Source of the DNA: an uncultured Flavobacterium sp.
GTDB taxonomy: Bacteria > Bacteroidota > Bacteroidia > Flavobacteriales > Flavobacteriaceae
DNA length: 15,891 nt
Reading direction: 5' to 3'
Assembly: GCA_946479395.1 (NCBI GenBank)
Contig: CAMLFV010000043.1
Location: 1 to 15,891 of the forward strand
Part shown: one piece after another, positions 1-6,103 of the stretch
Numbering within the stretch: position 1 is the first letter of the stretch
How the letters are laid out: the number at the start of each line of letters is the position of its first letter
Made by a program: the position numbers and the translations under genes
The notes under the pieces: generated by a model
Seen by the model: the letters and a program-made list of their open reading frames with translations, nothing else
What the model was told of the DNA's origin: nothing
Database searches by the model: none

Positions 1-111
1 AACTTTGTATTATATTGTATACTTTTAACTTGTACTAAAAAGGGGAAGCCTACAAATGCTTATTAAATTATAATAGTTAAGATATATTATTTCTACTACT
101 TAAATTATTGT

Positions 112-252
112 TTATAAGTATAGTAAAGTAGAAAAATAATTTTGAAAAAGTATATTGTGTATTTTTTCAGTTGCGAGTTCGATCTTCGTTTGTCCAATGA
201 GATCAACGATGACTCCGTCCAAATCTATATAGATTCGTATTTTAGTGTTCAT
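112..252 (-). pseudogene. Remnant of a HAD-superfamily 5'(3')-nucleotidase gene (N-terminus only)
   Basis: A 46-codon frame starts at 252 and stops at 112-114. Its start, MNTKIRIYIDLDGVIVD, is HAD motif I (DxDGV), with the nucleophile Asp at residue 10 and the general acid Asp at residue 12. The context is typical of small bacterial 5'(3')-deoxyribonucleotidases of the NT5C type, which are normally about 180 residues long. Family-like sequence runs to roughly residue 30. After that the frame is AT-rich and low in information (HNILFQNYFSTLLYL) and ends. No cap domain or later HAD motifs (S/T, K, DD) are visible in the remaining 111 bases. I infer a gene truncated by deletion or replacement. 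A sequencing frameshift looks less likely, because no continuation is seen in the other frames. Family assignment rests on one motif. Confidence 0.6.
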
Positions 253-1107
253 AAATGTGTGTTTTATTACCAATGCCTAGTGGTGCATTTGGTGTAAGGG
301 TTTGCCGTAAATATAACAAATGTTAATGAAGTTGTGATGAGGAAAGGCACAATTTGGGAGGAAATTTGTTGAACCGTTTATATGTTGGTGCCGGATGTAG
401 AGTGTTTGTATACTGTATATTGAATTAATGTATACTGTAGTGGGAGAAATATTTGGCTTTGAGATCTCGGTTGTTAGTTATAGATATATTTCGGTTTTTT
501 CATACTTTTTAAAGATAAAAAGTATCAAAAATCTTTTCTTTTTGGTATGCTCTATCATCTATTTTACATTTTGAAATCATGAATCTTCGATTTCTTGCCT
601 CGGTCTAAAACCGGTTAAATAATGTCTTACAAGCTAATTAATCGCAGTTCGTGAGGCTCACTGACCGGCCGATTAGTTTACGCTTGTTTCAACAATTTAA
701 TCCCGAATATGATCGGGACAGGCTATCCGATTTGATACCAATGGCGCTTTTGAATTCGTGTGGATTGTATTTATTATGTTTTTATTTTCACTGGGATCTT
801 GTGGGACGTGATTGCTAGTTCTCTACTATCGCTCTAACTGACGTGGATTTGGAGTAGTTGAACTATTTGGTTTACCTATTGGAGATTCCTCCATTGGCGG
901 AATGATAGTTTGTAGTTTGGTTTTGATTGTTGTTGTTTTTACCACTGCTACAATGGTTCTCTACAGGCTTGATATAAGAGAAAAAGCTATGGCAGTATGA
1001 TGTTTAGACTACTTCAGCGAACGAAACTAAGTAACAGTAATGGGATTGACAAACTATAACTTGATCTGTTTAATTTATTTAGTAATTTTAACCTGAAAAT
1101 TTTATGT
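253..1107. repeat. Gene-free stretch with diverged intergenic repeats
   Basis: No convincing coding frame was found on either strand. The stretch holds a 10-bp direct repeat GTATACTGTA at 408-417 and 430-439. It also holds two boxes shared with 2179-2647: box 1 at about 437-510 and box 2 at 745-810. A short inverted repeat TCCCGA/TCGGGA lies near 702-719. One copy of an element containing CTAACTGACGTGGATTTGGAGT lies at 818-863. Such decayed palindromic intergenic elements are common in flavobacterial genomes. The end of the stretch carries the predicted promoter of the next gene. Confidence 0.6.
1061..1090 (+). promoter_or_regulatory. Predicted Bacteroidota-type promoter for the gene at 1108
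   Basis: TTG at 1061-1063, a spacer of exactly 19 bases, then TAATTTTA at 1083-1090. This fits the TTG-N19-TAnnTTTG pattern except for the last base. The predicted start would leave only about 10 bases of leader before the ATG at 1108. Confidence 0.45.
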
Positions 1108-1506
1108 ATGAAATTAGGTTCTACCTTACTAATGGTATTTATGTTAACCAACTGCTACGCACAAGAGAAGAACTGTTCTTACTTTAGGACAGGTACATTC
1201 TCTTACGCAGATAAAGAGATGCCGTACCGCATTGTAAGAAACGAAAGCTTACAAATTGAAACAAATACAGATACCGGCGATGAACTACATACATCGGTTG
1301 AATGGAAATCGGACTGTGAATATATTCTTACCTATATTAAAATTAAGTATCCAAAAAGAGATATGAATTACTTATTAGGTACAAAAATATTTGTAAAAAT
1401 TCTTGAAACAAACGGAAATCGTATGAAGATACATGTTAAGAGTAATGTTTTAGACAATGAATATGAATTTATAAAGGTAGATAATACTTTTACTGAAATA
1501 AATTAA
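1108..1506 (+). CDS. Small exported protein of unknown function
   Basis: 132 residues. An N-terminal signal sequence (residues 1-18, hydrophobic core LLMVFML) ends in CYAQ, so cleavage by signal peptidase I before Gln19 is likely. The LTNC at residues 13-16 resembles a lipobox, but Asn just before the Cys is atypical, so lipidation is doubtful. The mature part is about 114 residues, with a motif FRTGTFSY near the start and SDCEYILTY in the middle, and looks beta-rich. I recall similar small secreted hypothetical proteins in flavobacteria but know no function. It is 52 bp upstream of another exported protein on the same strand, so co-transcription is possible. It sits at the start of an island of envelope proteins surrounded by repeat-filled gaps. 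Confidence 0.75.
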   Translation: MKLGSTLLMVFMLTNCYAQEKNCSYFRTGTFSYADKEMPYRIVRNESLQIETNTDTGDELHTSVEWKSDCEYILTYIKIKYPKRDMNYLLGTKIFVKILETNGNRMKIHVKSNVLDNEYEFIKVDNTFTEIN

Positions 1507-1558
1507 GGATAAGACAACAATAATTAATCTAAACAGTGTTTACTAAAACATTTATTTT

Positions 1559-2158
1559 ATGAAAAACATCATAATAATTTTACTTCTATTTGTATACAAT
1601 TTGTGCAGTGCACAAACAACCTTTAAAGACGAGCGGTTGGGATTTTCTATAGAACAGCCAAAAAAATGGATTATTGCTGAGGAAGGTGAAACTGTTCAAA
1701 ACCTAGAAGAGCACATTAAACTTGACAAAGCAACTTTAAAAAAGCTTATTGATACTCATAAAGGTACCTACCAGGTGGTAACCTTTTTTAAGTACCCCAT
1801 TAACAGCAGACATGGTGTAATACCTACCATTAAGATTGTCTTGAAAAATAACGGCACAGCATCTTTTGAGGATTTTAAGAAAAGTATTGTAAGTAGTTAT
1901 GCGGGTATTAAAGATATTTTTCCTGACTTTAAGTTCATTGAACAACCAACCGTTAAATATATAGACGGCAAGCAGTGTGTTTTTGCAATGTGCGATTACA
2001 CATTAACTGCCCACAACGGGAAAGAAAAGGTTAAACTTCTGGTATATGCCGTACCTGTAAATGATTCTTTTTATCAGATTACCTTCATGGATTCAGAAAA
2101 AGAAGACAACAGCAAGCTTTTTGAAAAGATTGTTGAATCGATCAGGATTGAGGAATAA
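1559..2158 (+). CDS. Exported PsbP-like (Mog1/PsbP fold) protein
   Basis: 199 residues. A signal peptide covers residues 1-18 (MKNIIIILLLFVYNLCSA, cleavage before QTTF). The mature protein opens with LGFSIEQPKKWII, the 'f-s-i-x-x-P-x-x-W' pattern found at the start of PsbP-like and DUF1795/DcrB-type domains. It closes with a strand and helix ending 'FEKIVESIRIEE', also usual for this fold. The middle contains KYIDGKQCVFAMCDYT and LLVYAVPVNDSFYQITFM, typical paired strands. Members outside photosynthetic organisms are periplasmic or surface proteins of mostly unknown role, so no function is claimed. The neighbour at 1108-1506 is also exported and lies 52 bp upstream. Downstream is a 734-bp gap without a convincing gene. 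The fold assignment is from pattern only. Confidence 0.75.
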   Translation: MKNIIIILLLFVYNLCSAQTTFKDERLGFSIEQPKKWIIAEEGETVQNLEEHIKLDKATLKKLIDTHKGTYQVVTFFKYPINSRHGVIPTIKIVLKNNGTASFEDFKKSIVSSYAGIKDIFPDFKFIEQPTVKYIDGKQCVFAMCDYTLTAHNGKEKVKLLVYAVPVNDSFYQITFMDSEKEDNSKLFEKIVESIRIEE

Positions 2159-2892
2159 AATGTTTCTTTTGATTGGTTGTAATAGGAAGATCTGGCTTTT
2201 AGATCTACGTTGTTAGTGATTGATATATTTCGATTTCTTTGTACTTTTATATCCTCTCAATATTTTCCAGCTTGGAAGTCGTGACTCGAGCGAAGCGACT
2301 GAACGAAGTTAATCATTCGATTTTAGACAAAAAGTACCAACTACGAGCCTAACCGAATAGATTGACTTACTGTTAAAGATAGAGGCGAAGTAATCATGAT
2401 AACTAAAACAAAATAGTAACGCTTGAATAAAAGTCTTTTTGTTGCGGTCAAGCTTTAAACGATCAAAATCTTGTTTGTTGCCTAACCCATCGGAACGATG
2501 CATCGACAAGCTCAGCAACCGTCGCTCCGCGACCCGATGTGTTTTAACGACAACTGCACCGTTTTGACATCCGCTTAAAGCTTAAATACCGCTTTTGATT
2601 CGTGTGGGTTGGTTTATTCTGTTTTTGTTAGGAAATGTGAGGACGTGCATCGAAACTGATCGTTTTCTGCAAAGAGAAATTTGTTTCTACGGAAAAGAAA
2701 TTGGAAGAAATAATAAAGATATTGGGGTTATAACACAAAATTTGGAACCACAACTTACAATAGGAGAAACTGCTTGAATATTCTTGGCCATTTATTCGTA
2801 CCAAAAAAAATTTATAAATGTGATTCTGATTTTTATTTGCTATTGTATATAAGCTTTAATAAAAAACAGTATTTTTAAATTAAAACTATTTT
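2159..2892. repeat. Gene-free stretch with second copy of the intergenic repeat module
   Basis: No convincing gene. Box 1 (about 2179-2250, containing GTTAGTGATTGATATATTTC) and box 2 (2590-2647, containing CGCTTTTGATTCGTGTGG) repeat, in the same order, the boxes at 437-510 and 745-810. Between them lie decayed palindromic sequences such as CATCGACAAGCTCAGCAACC near 2501-2520. Short open frames here, such as 2595-2777, lie partly inside the repeat and have no protein-like features. The last 100 bases are AT-rich and probably contain the promoter of the 2893 gene, but I could not place one with correct spacing. Confidence 0.6.
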
Positions 2893-4020
2893 ATGAACTA
2901 CCGCATTGTTTACTTACTTTTTTGCGTAATGATTCTATATTCGTGTACTCCCAACAAGTATGAAACTAGAGACATTACAGGACAATGGAAATTTATAAAG
3001 CATTATAGTAATGAGCCAAAATTAGCTGTAACTGATCCAGATTATATCCCGGATTATGGTTTTGAAGATAACTTTGTACATGGTTTTCACTTTATCAATG
3101 ATAAAGAGGTGTTATACAAAAAAGGGTTTTATAAAAACAGTTTAAAAAGCACTAAGTACTATTTAGGAACCAAAACCACCTACCGCATTATGGGAGACAG
3201 CTTAAAGGTGTACCACAAGGCAGATGGTAAATGGAATGCTTATAAAATACTTTCATTAACGAAAGATACTTTAAAACTTGTTGTAGGAAATGGATACGAC
3301 ACCTACGCTAAATTAATGTACCAAACGGATGTAAACGAACATTACGATAAAATTGTTTTGACTACTTCGGGGTGTTATGGTAACTGTCCTGTACTTAGCA
3401 TAAGTATTGAAAACACAGGTGATTTTCTTTTTTACGGGATGAGATACACTGATACGATTGGTTTACACAAAGGACAAATAAGCTTAGAGGAATTTAAACA
3501 ATTTGAAGAAAATTTTAAACTTAGTGATATAAAAAATTTAAAAGACCATTATGCTGCAACTTGGACAGACGATCAAACGGTATCGGTAAGCTTTATACGT
3601 AACGATACTATAGTAAAATCGGTATCGGATTATGGACGGCATGCCCCTACTGAATTTATCTGGGCTTATAACGATTTAAGTTATTTATATCTGCGTAAGA
3701 AAATGGTAAAGATTAGTGCAAGCATACCTTTTGATTTTTTTGGTGACATATACTTTGCAGATAAAAAACACTATTACCCTATGTATGAATCTGAAGTGTT
3801 TTTTCTGTTTCAGGAACTAATGATGAAAGCTACCATTTCTGATCAAAAATTTAAACCTCTTTATTTTACTACTGATTATTTTTGGGAGGAAGGAGAAAAA
3901 ATTTATACTGATGGTCGTTTTTATGAAATAAAACTAGAAAACGAAACCGTAGTATATGATTTAGGATATAATTTTATTACCAGAAATAATATTGAACAAC
4001 GAAAGATATTGAAAGAATAA
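2893..4020 (+). CDS. DUF6438-domain lipoprotein
   Basis: 375 residues. The N-terminus has a hydrophobic stretch and the lipobox LYSC with the lipidation Cys at residue 18, so it should be anchored in the envelope. Residues about 27-145 start with DITGQWKFI, as in lipocalin-like domains of Bacteroidota lipoproteins. Residues about 152-250 match the DUF6438 pattern: KIVLTTSGCYGNCPVLSISI (Cys161 and Cys165, possibly a disulfide), a GDFLFYG turn, the ISLEEFKQFEENF helix, and a conserved Asp in TWTDDQTVSV. The last 120 residues have no family I recognise. DUF6438 proteins have no established role. Upstream and downstream gaps suggest it is a single transcription unit. Confidence 0.8.
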   Translation: MNYRIVYLLFCVMILYSCTPNKYETRDITGQWKFIKHYSNEPKLAVTDPDYIPDYGFEDNFVHGFHFINDKEVLYKKGFYKNSLKSTKYYLGTKTTYRIMGDSLKVYHKADGKWNAYKILSLTKDTLKLVVGNGYDTYAKLMYQTDVNEHYDKIVLTTSGCYGNCPVLSISIENTGDFLFYGMRYTDTIGLHKGQISLEEFKQFEENFKLSDIKNLKDHYAATWTDDQTVSVSFIRNDTIVKSVSDYGRHAPTEFIWAYNDLSYLYLRKKMVKISASIPFDFFGDIYFADKKHYYPMYESEVFFLFQELMMKATISDQKFKPLYFTTDYFWEEGEKIYTDGRFYEIKLENETVVYDLGYNFITRNNIEQRKILKE

Positions 4021-4110
4021 AGGAGCCTTACAATGACATTTCAATTACAGCTTTTAAGCTAAAAGTTTACTGTTTTATTAGATCCGCATGGGAAATTAAA
4101 TCTTTAATTA

Positions 4111-4124
4111 TGCCGATATCGGCA
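4111..4124. promoter_or_regulatory. Operator-like palindrome, distal site
   Basis: TGCCGATATCGGCA is a perfect 14-bp palindrome, 69 bp upstream of the Fic start codon. An almost identical palindrome lies 52 bp downstream (centre to centre). Its GC content stands out from the AT-rich surroundings. It is probably a binding site for the HTH domain of the Fic protein or another repressor (inference). Confidence 0.6.
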
Positions 4125-4156
4125 AGAATTGAACAATATATAGTTGTAATTTATCG

Positions 4157-4164
4157 TATATTTG
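4157..4164 (+). promoter_or_regulatory. Predicted -7 element of the Fic gene promoter
   Basis: TATATTTG fits the Bacteroidota -7 consensus TAnnTTTG exactly. No TTG is found at the expected 19-base spacing; the nearest is 25 bases upstream (4129-4131), so the promoter may be weak. Its last two bases overlap the proximal palindrome, so a protein bound there would block the start site. Confidence 0.5.
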
Positions 4165-4176
4165 CCGATAACGGCA
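4163..4176. promoter_or_regulatory. Operator-like palindrome, proximal site
   Basis: TGCCGATAACGGCA differs from the distal site at one base. It overlaps the end of the -7 element and covers the predicted transcription start (about 4170). That position is typical of a repressor site; together with the distal copy about five helical turns away it suggests cooperative or looped binding (inference). Confidence 0.6.
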
Positions 4177-4192
4177 TCTATAATCAAAAGCT

Positions 4193-5086
4193 ATGAATTA
4201 TATTTCGGTAAGTGAGTTTGCAAAAAAGTGGAATATTCCGGAAAGAACGGTTCGGAATTATTGTGCTACAGGAAGAATTAAGGGCGCTTTCTTAACTGGT
4301 AAAACATGGAATATTCCTGATGATGCGGTATTGGCCAAGAAAGCAAACAAGAGGAAATTTAGTGATAATACATTACTGAACCACCTGAAAGAGCAAAAAG
4401 AAATGAAACTGAAAGGCGGGATTTACCACCGTACGCAAATTGATCTGACTTATAATTCAAACCGCATAGAAGGAAGCAAGTTGACCCATGATCAAACTCG
4501 ATATATTTTTGAAACGAATACTATAGGAGCTTCCAAAGAAAGCATTAATGTAGATGACATCATAGAAACGACCAATCACTTTAGATGTATTGATTTAATT
4601 ATTGACAAGGCGAAATATAAATTATCAGAATCATTTATAAAGGAATTACATTTTCTGCTGAAATCAGGAACATCTGATAGTGGAAAAAACTGGTTTAATG
4701 TTGGCGAATACAAAAAACTGCCTAACGAAGCAGGTGGCAATGAAACTTGTTCACCTAAGGAAGTTTCGGCAAGAATGAAAGCCTTACTTTACGATTATCA
4801 CAAGATTGAAAAGAAAACTTTTGAAGATATTATCGATTTTCATTATCAGTTTGAAATCATCCATCCTTTTCAGGACGGAAACGGTAGGGTTGGCAGGCTA
4901 ATCATGTTTAAAGAATGTCTTGCCAATAATATTGTTCCCTTTATTATTGATGAAGACATTAAGCTGTTTTACTACAGAGGGTTACAGGAGTGGAGTAATA
5001 TAAGAGAATATTTATTAGACACTTGTTTAACCGCTCAGGATAATTACAAAGCTATTCTTGAATATTTTGAAATAGCGTTTGATTAG
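4193..5086 (+). CDS. Fic-family AMP-transferase with N-terminal HTH DNA-binding domain
   Basis: 297 residues. Residues 3-47 (YISVSEFAKKWNIPERTVR...GKTWNIPDDA) form an excisionase/MerR-like helix-turn-helix. The Fic core carries the canonical motif HPFQDGNGRVGR at 224-235 with catalytic His224, so transfer of AMP from ATP onto hydroxyl groups of target proteins is expected. An inhibitory motif [S/T]xxxE[G/N] is present before the core as SNRIEG (Ser89, Glu93). This makes it a class II Fic enzyme, in which Glu93 should restrain activity; no separate antitoxin gene is seen. The ATG at 4193 is chosen because it directly precedes the HTH and follows the promoter and palindromes. The HTH plus the paired palindromes suggests autoregulation. 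The protein target is unknown. It is flanked by repeat-rich gaps, which may indicate an acquired locus. Confidence 0.92.
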   Translation: MNYISVSEFAKKWNIPERTVRNYCATGRIKGAFLTGKTWNIPDDAVLAKKANKRKFSDNTLLNHLKEQKEMKLKGGIYHRTQIDLTYNSNRIEGSKLTHDQTRYIFETNTIGASKESINVDDIIETTNHFRCIDLIIDKAKYKLSESFIKELHFLLKSGTSDSGKNWFNVGEYKKLPNEAGGNETCSPKEVSARMKALLYDYHKIEKKTFEDIIDFHYQFEIIHPFQDGNGRVGRLIMFKECLANNIVPFIIDEDIKLFYYRGLQEWSNIREYLLDTCLTAQDNYKAILEYFEIAFD

Positions 5087-5091
5087 ATTTG

Positions 5092-5144
5092 AGTTTTTAA
5101 ATATTGAAGATATCTCGGCTACGCTAGATATGACAGATTACTGT
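5092..5144. repeat. REP-like palindrome, copy A
   Basis: Contains ATATCT-CGGCTACGCT-AGATAT (5110-5131), an imperfect palindrome, followed by GACAGATTACTG. The preceding GAGTTTTTAAATATTG matches copy C. It might also act as a terminator for the Fic gene, but lacks a clear T-tract. Confidence 0.55.
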
Positions 5145-5263
5145 AGTAACCACAGATTGTACTTGATCTGTTTTTTAATCGATGAACCGTTGATTCGTTG
5201 AATCGTTTATGTGTGAGGGATGCTGGGTGTTGGATGCTTGGTGCGTGGTATGCCTTCGAGAAT

Positions 5264-5299
5264 CTCAGGCACCGTTGCGAGAACCTCAGGCACCATTGC
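5264..5299. repeat. 21-bp minisatellite, short array
   Basis: Two copies (5264-5284 and a partial 5285-5299) of CTCAGGCACCGTTGC plus a GAGAAC linker. The second copy has one change (ATTGC for GTTGC). Part of tandem unit 1. Confidence 0.75.
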
Positions 5300-5460
5300 A
5301 AGGATTTTACACAGATACACAGATTATGACTTGATTTGTTTTTTAATCGTTGATTAGTTGATTTGTTTATATGTTGAATCGTTTATGTGACAGATGTTGG
5401 GTGTTGGATGATTGGTGCGTGGTATGCCTTCGACACTTCGTCGGGCTCAGTGACCGCAGG

Positions 5461-5538
5461 CTCAGGCACCGTTGCGAGAACCTCAGGCACCGTTGCGAGA
5501 ACCTCAGGCACCGTTGCGAGAACCTCAGGCACCGTTGC
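5461..5538. repeat. 21-bp minisatellite, long array
   Basis: Four copies at 5461, 5482, 5503 and 5524 (the last without the linker) of CTCAGGCACCGTTGC plus GAGAAC. They are identical to each other, so expansion is probably recent. There are no unique spacers, so it is not a CRISPR array. Confidence 0.85.
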
Positions 5539-5698
5539 AAGGATTTTACACAGATGCACAGATTATGATTTAGCTTTGCTCCGTTTGTACTTCGTCCTCG
5601 GGTGTTGATTCGTTGAAGTGTTTATAAGAGGGATAGCGAAATATTGGTACAAGTTGTTAGGTGTGGAACGTGTTTAAAGAACTATTAAGTGTTATATA

Positions 5699-5737
5699 TT
5701 GGGATATCTCGACTACGCTCGATATGACAGATTACTG
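5699..5737. repeat. REP-like palindrome, copy B
   Basis: GATATCTCGACTACGCTCGATATGACAG-type sequence (palindrome arms ATATCTCGA and TCGATAT around CTACGC), followed by ATTACTG as in copy A. Confidence 0.6.
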
Positions 5738-5801
5738 AGGGGGATCTCTTTGTTCTCGACTGACGCTCGAACTGACGTTGATTTGGAGTGTTAGAACGAC
5801 T

Positions 5802-5848
5802 TGAGTTTTTAAATGTTGGGATATCTCGACTACGCTCGATAAGACGGT
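5802..5848. repeat. REP-like palindrome, copy C
   Basis: GAGTTTTTAAATGTTGGG followed by ATATCTCGACTACGCTCGAT. It shares the left flank with copy A and the core with copy B. On the minus strand these elements read as the peptide HIERSRDIP, a known type of false open frame in Bacteroidota. Confidence 0.6.
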
Positions 5849-5867
5849 ATAATAGTTCAAATAGAAA

Positions 5868-5901
5868 ATAAAAAAAGAGAAACACTTTCGTATTTCTCTT
5901 T
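5868..5901 (-). terminator. Intrinsic terminator of the tRNA
   Basis: Inverted repeat AAAGAGAAA (5874-5882) and TTTCTCTTT (5893-5901) with a 10-base loop. On the minus strand it is followed by a run of T. It starts 6 bases after the tRNA 3' end. Confidence 0.75.
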
Positions 5902-5906
5902 ATTCG

Positions 5907-5980
5907 TAGCGAAGACGGGAGTTGAACCCGTGACCTCAGGGTTATGAATCCTGCGCTCTAACCGACTGAGCTACCTCGCC
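5907..5980 (-). tRNA. tRNA with anticodon CAU, probably elongator tRNA-Met
   Basis: 74 bases, with the cloverleaf visible on the minus strand. The acceptor stem is GGCGAGG with CTTCGCT (G1-U72 and G6-U67 wobbles) and discriminator A. The D arm is GCTC...GAGC. The anticodon loop TTCATAA gives anticodon CAT. The T arm is ACGGG-TTCAACT-CCCGT. CCA is not encoded. It is not the initiator: there is no C1-A72 mismatch and no run of three G-C pairs under the anticodon loop. A31-C39 at the top of the anticodon stem does not pair. A CAU anticodon could also belong to tRNA-Ile2, where C34 is changed to lysidine. I favour Met on general appearance but cannot decide. It has its own promoter and terminator. 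Confidence 0.93.
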
Positions 5981-6001
5981 ATTGGTATTTTAATTCGGAT
6001 G

Positions 6002-6031
6002 CAAATATAGCAGTAATTTTAATACCTGCAA
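6002..6031 (-). promoter_or_regulatory. Promoter of the tRNA
   Basis: On the minus strand TTG (6031-6029), exactly 19 bases, then TATATTTG (6009-6002). This is a full match to the Bacteroidota consensus. The expected start is about 15 bases upstream of the tRNA. Confidence 0.75.
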
Positions 6032-6103
6032 AGGAAAATTTGAAATTAAAACATATTTTTTTTACTGAATTTGTTACCTTTCTGTATTTGAACAATTTAA
6101 AAA

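Larger units (their letters stand above)
5151..5600. repeat. Composite tandem repeat (units of about 167 and 239 bp plus a partial third)
   Basis: Units begin at CACAGATT: 5151, 5318 and 5557. Units 1 and 2 share, in order, an ACTTGAT-TGTTTTTTAATCG segment, TTGAATCGTTTATGTG, GGGTGTTGGATG, TTGGTGCGTGGTATGCCTTCG, the CTCAGGCACC minisatellite, and AAGGATTTTACACAGAT. Unit 2 is longer because it has two more minisatellite copies and about 30 extra bases. The third unit keeps only the start and a GTTGATTCGTTGAA segment. Confidence 0.75.
5087..5906. repeat. Gene-free, repeat-dense stretch between the Fic gene and the tRNA
   Basis: This 820-bp stretch holds three copies of a REP-like palindrome, a composite tandem repeat with a 21-bp minisatellite, one copy of the ACTGACGT element (5752-5797), and at its end the tRNA terminator. 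Open frames of 60-73 codons here are by-products of the repeats: the 21-bp unit is seven codons, so it stays open and yields repeated peptides such as RHRCENL. I see no real gene. Confidence 0.7.

Noticed and set aside
2309..2518. 69-codon minus-strand frame
   Set aside because: It lies in the gap between the repeat boxes, with no protein-like features and no convincing upstream signals.
2595..2777. 60-codon plus-strand frame with a hydrophobic start
   Set aside because: Its beginning lies inside repeat box 2, shared with 745-810, and the rest has no recognisable protein pattern.
4049..4080. Possible terminator after the DUF6438 lipoprotein gene
   Set aside because: AGCTT-TT-AAGCT or CTTTT/AAAAG pairings are short and AT-rich, and the following T-tract is only four bases, so support is weak.
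5461..5538. Possible CRISPR array
   Set aside because: The 21-bp units are contiguous and identical, with no unique spacers, and no cas genes are present.
5371..5608. Two overlapping open frames coding for seven-residue repeats (RHRCENL, GTVARTS)
   Set aside because: They arise because the DNA repeat is 21 bp and contains no stop in these frames. No signal, domain or promoter supports them.
5685..5885. Minus-strand frame with HIERSRDIP peptides
   Set aside because: It is the translation of the REP-like elements and runs into the tRNA terminator.
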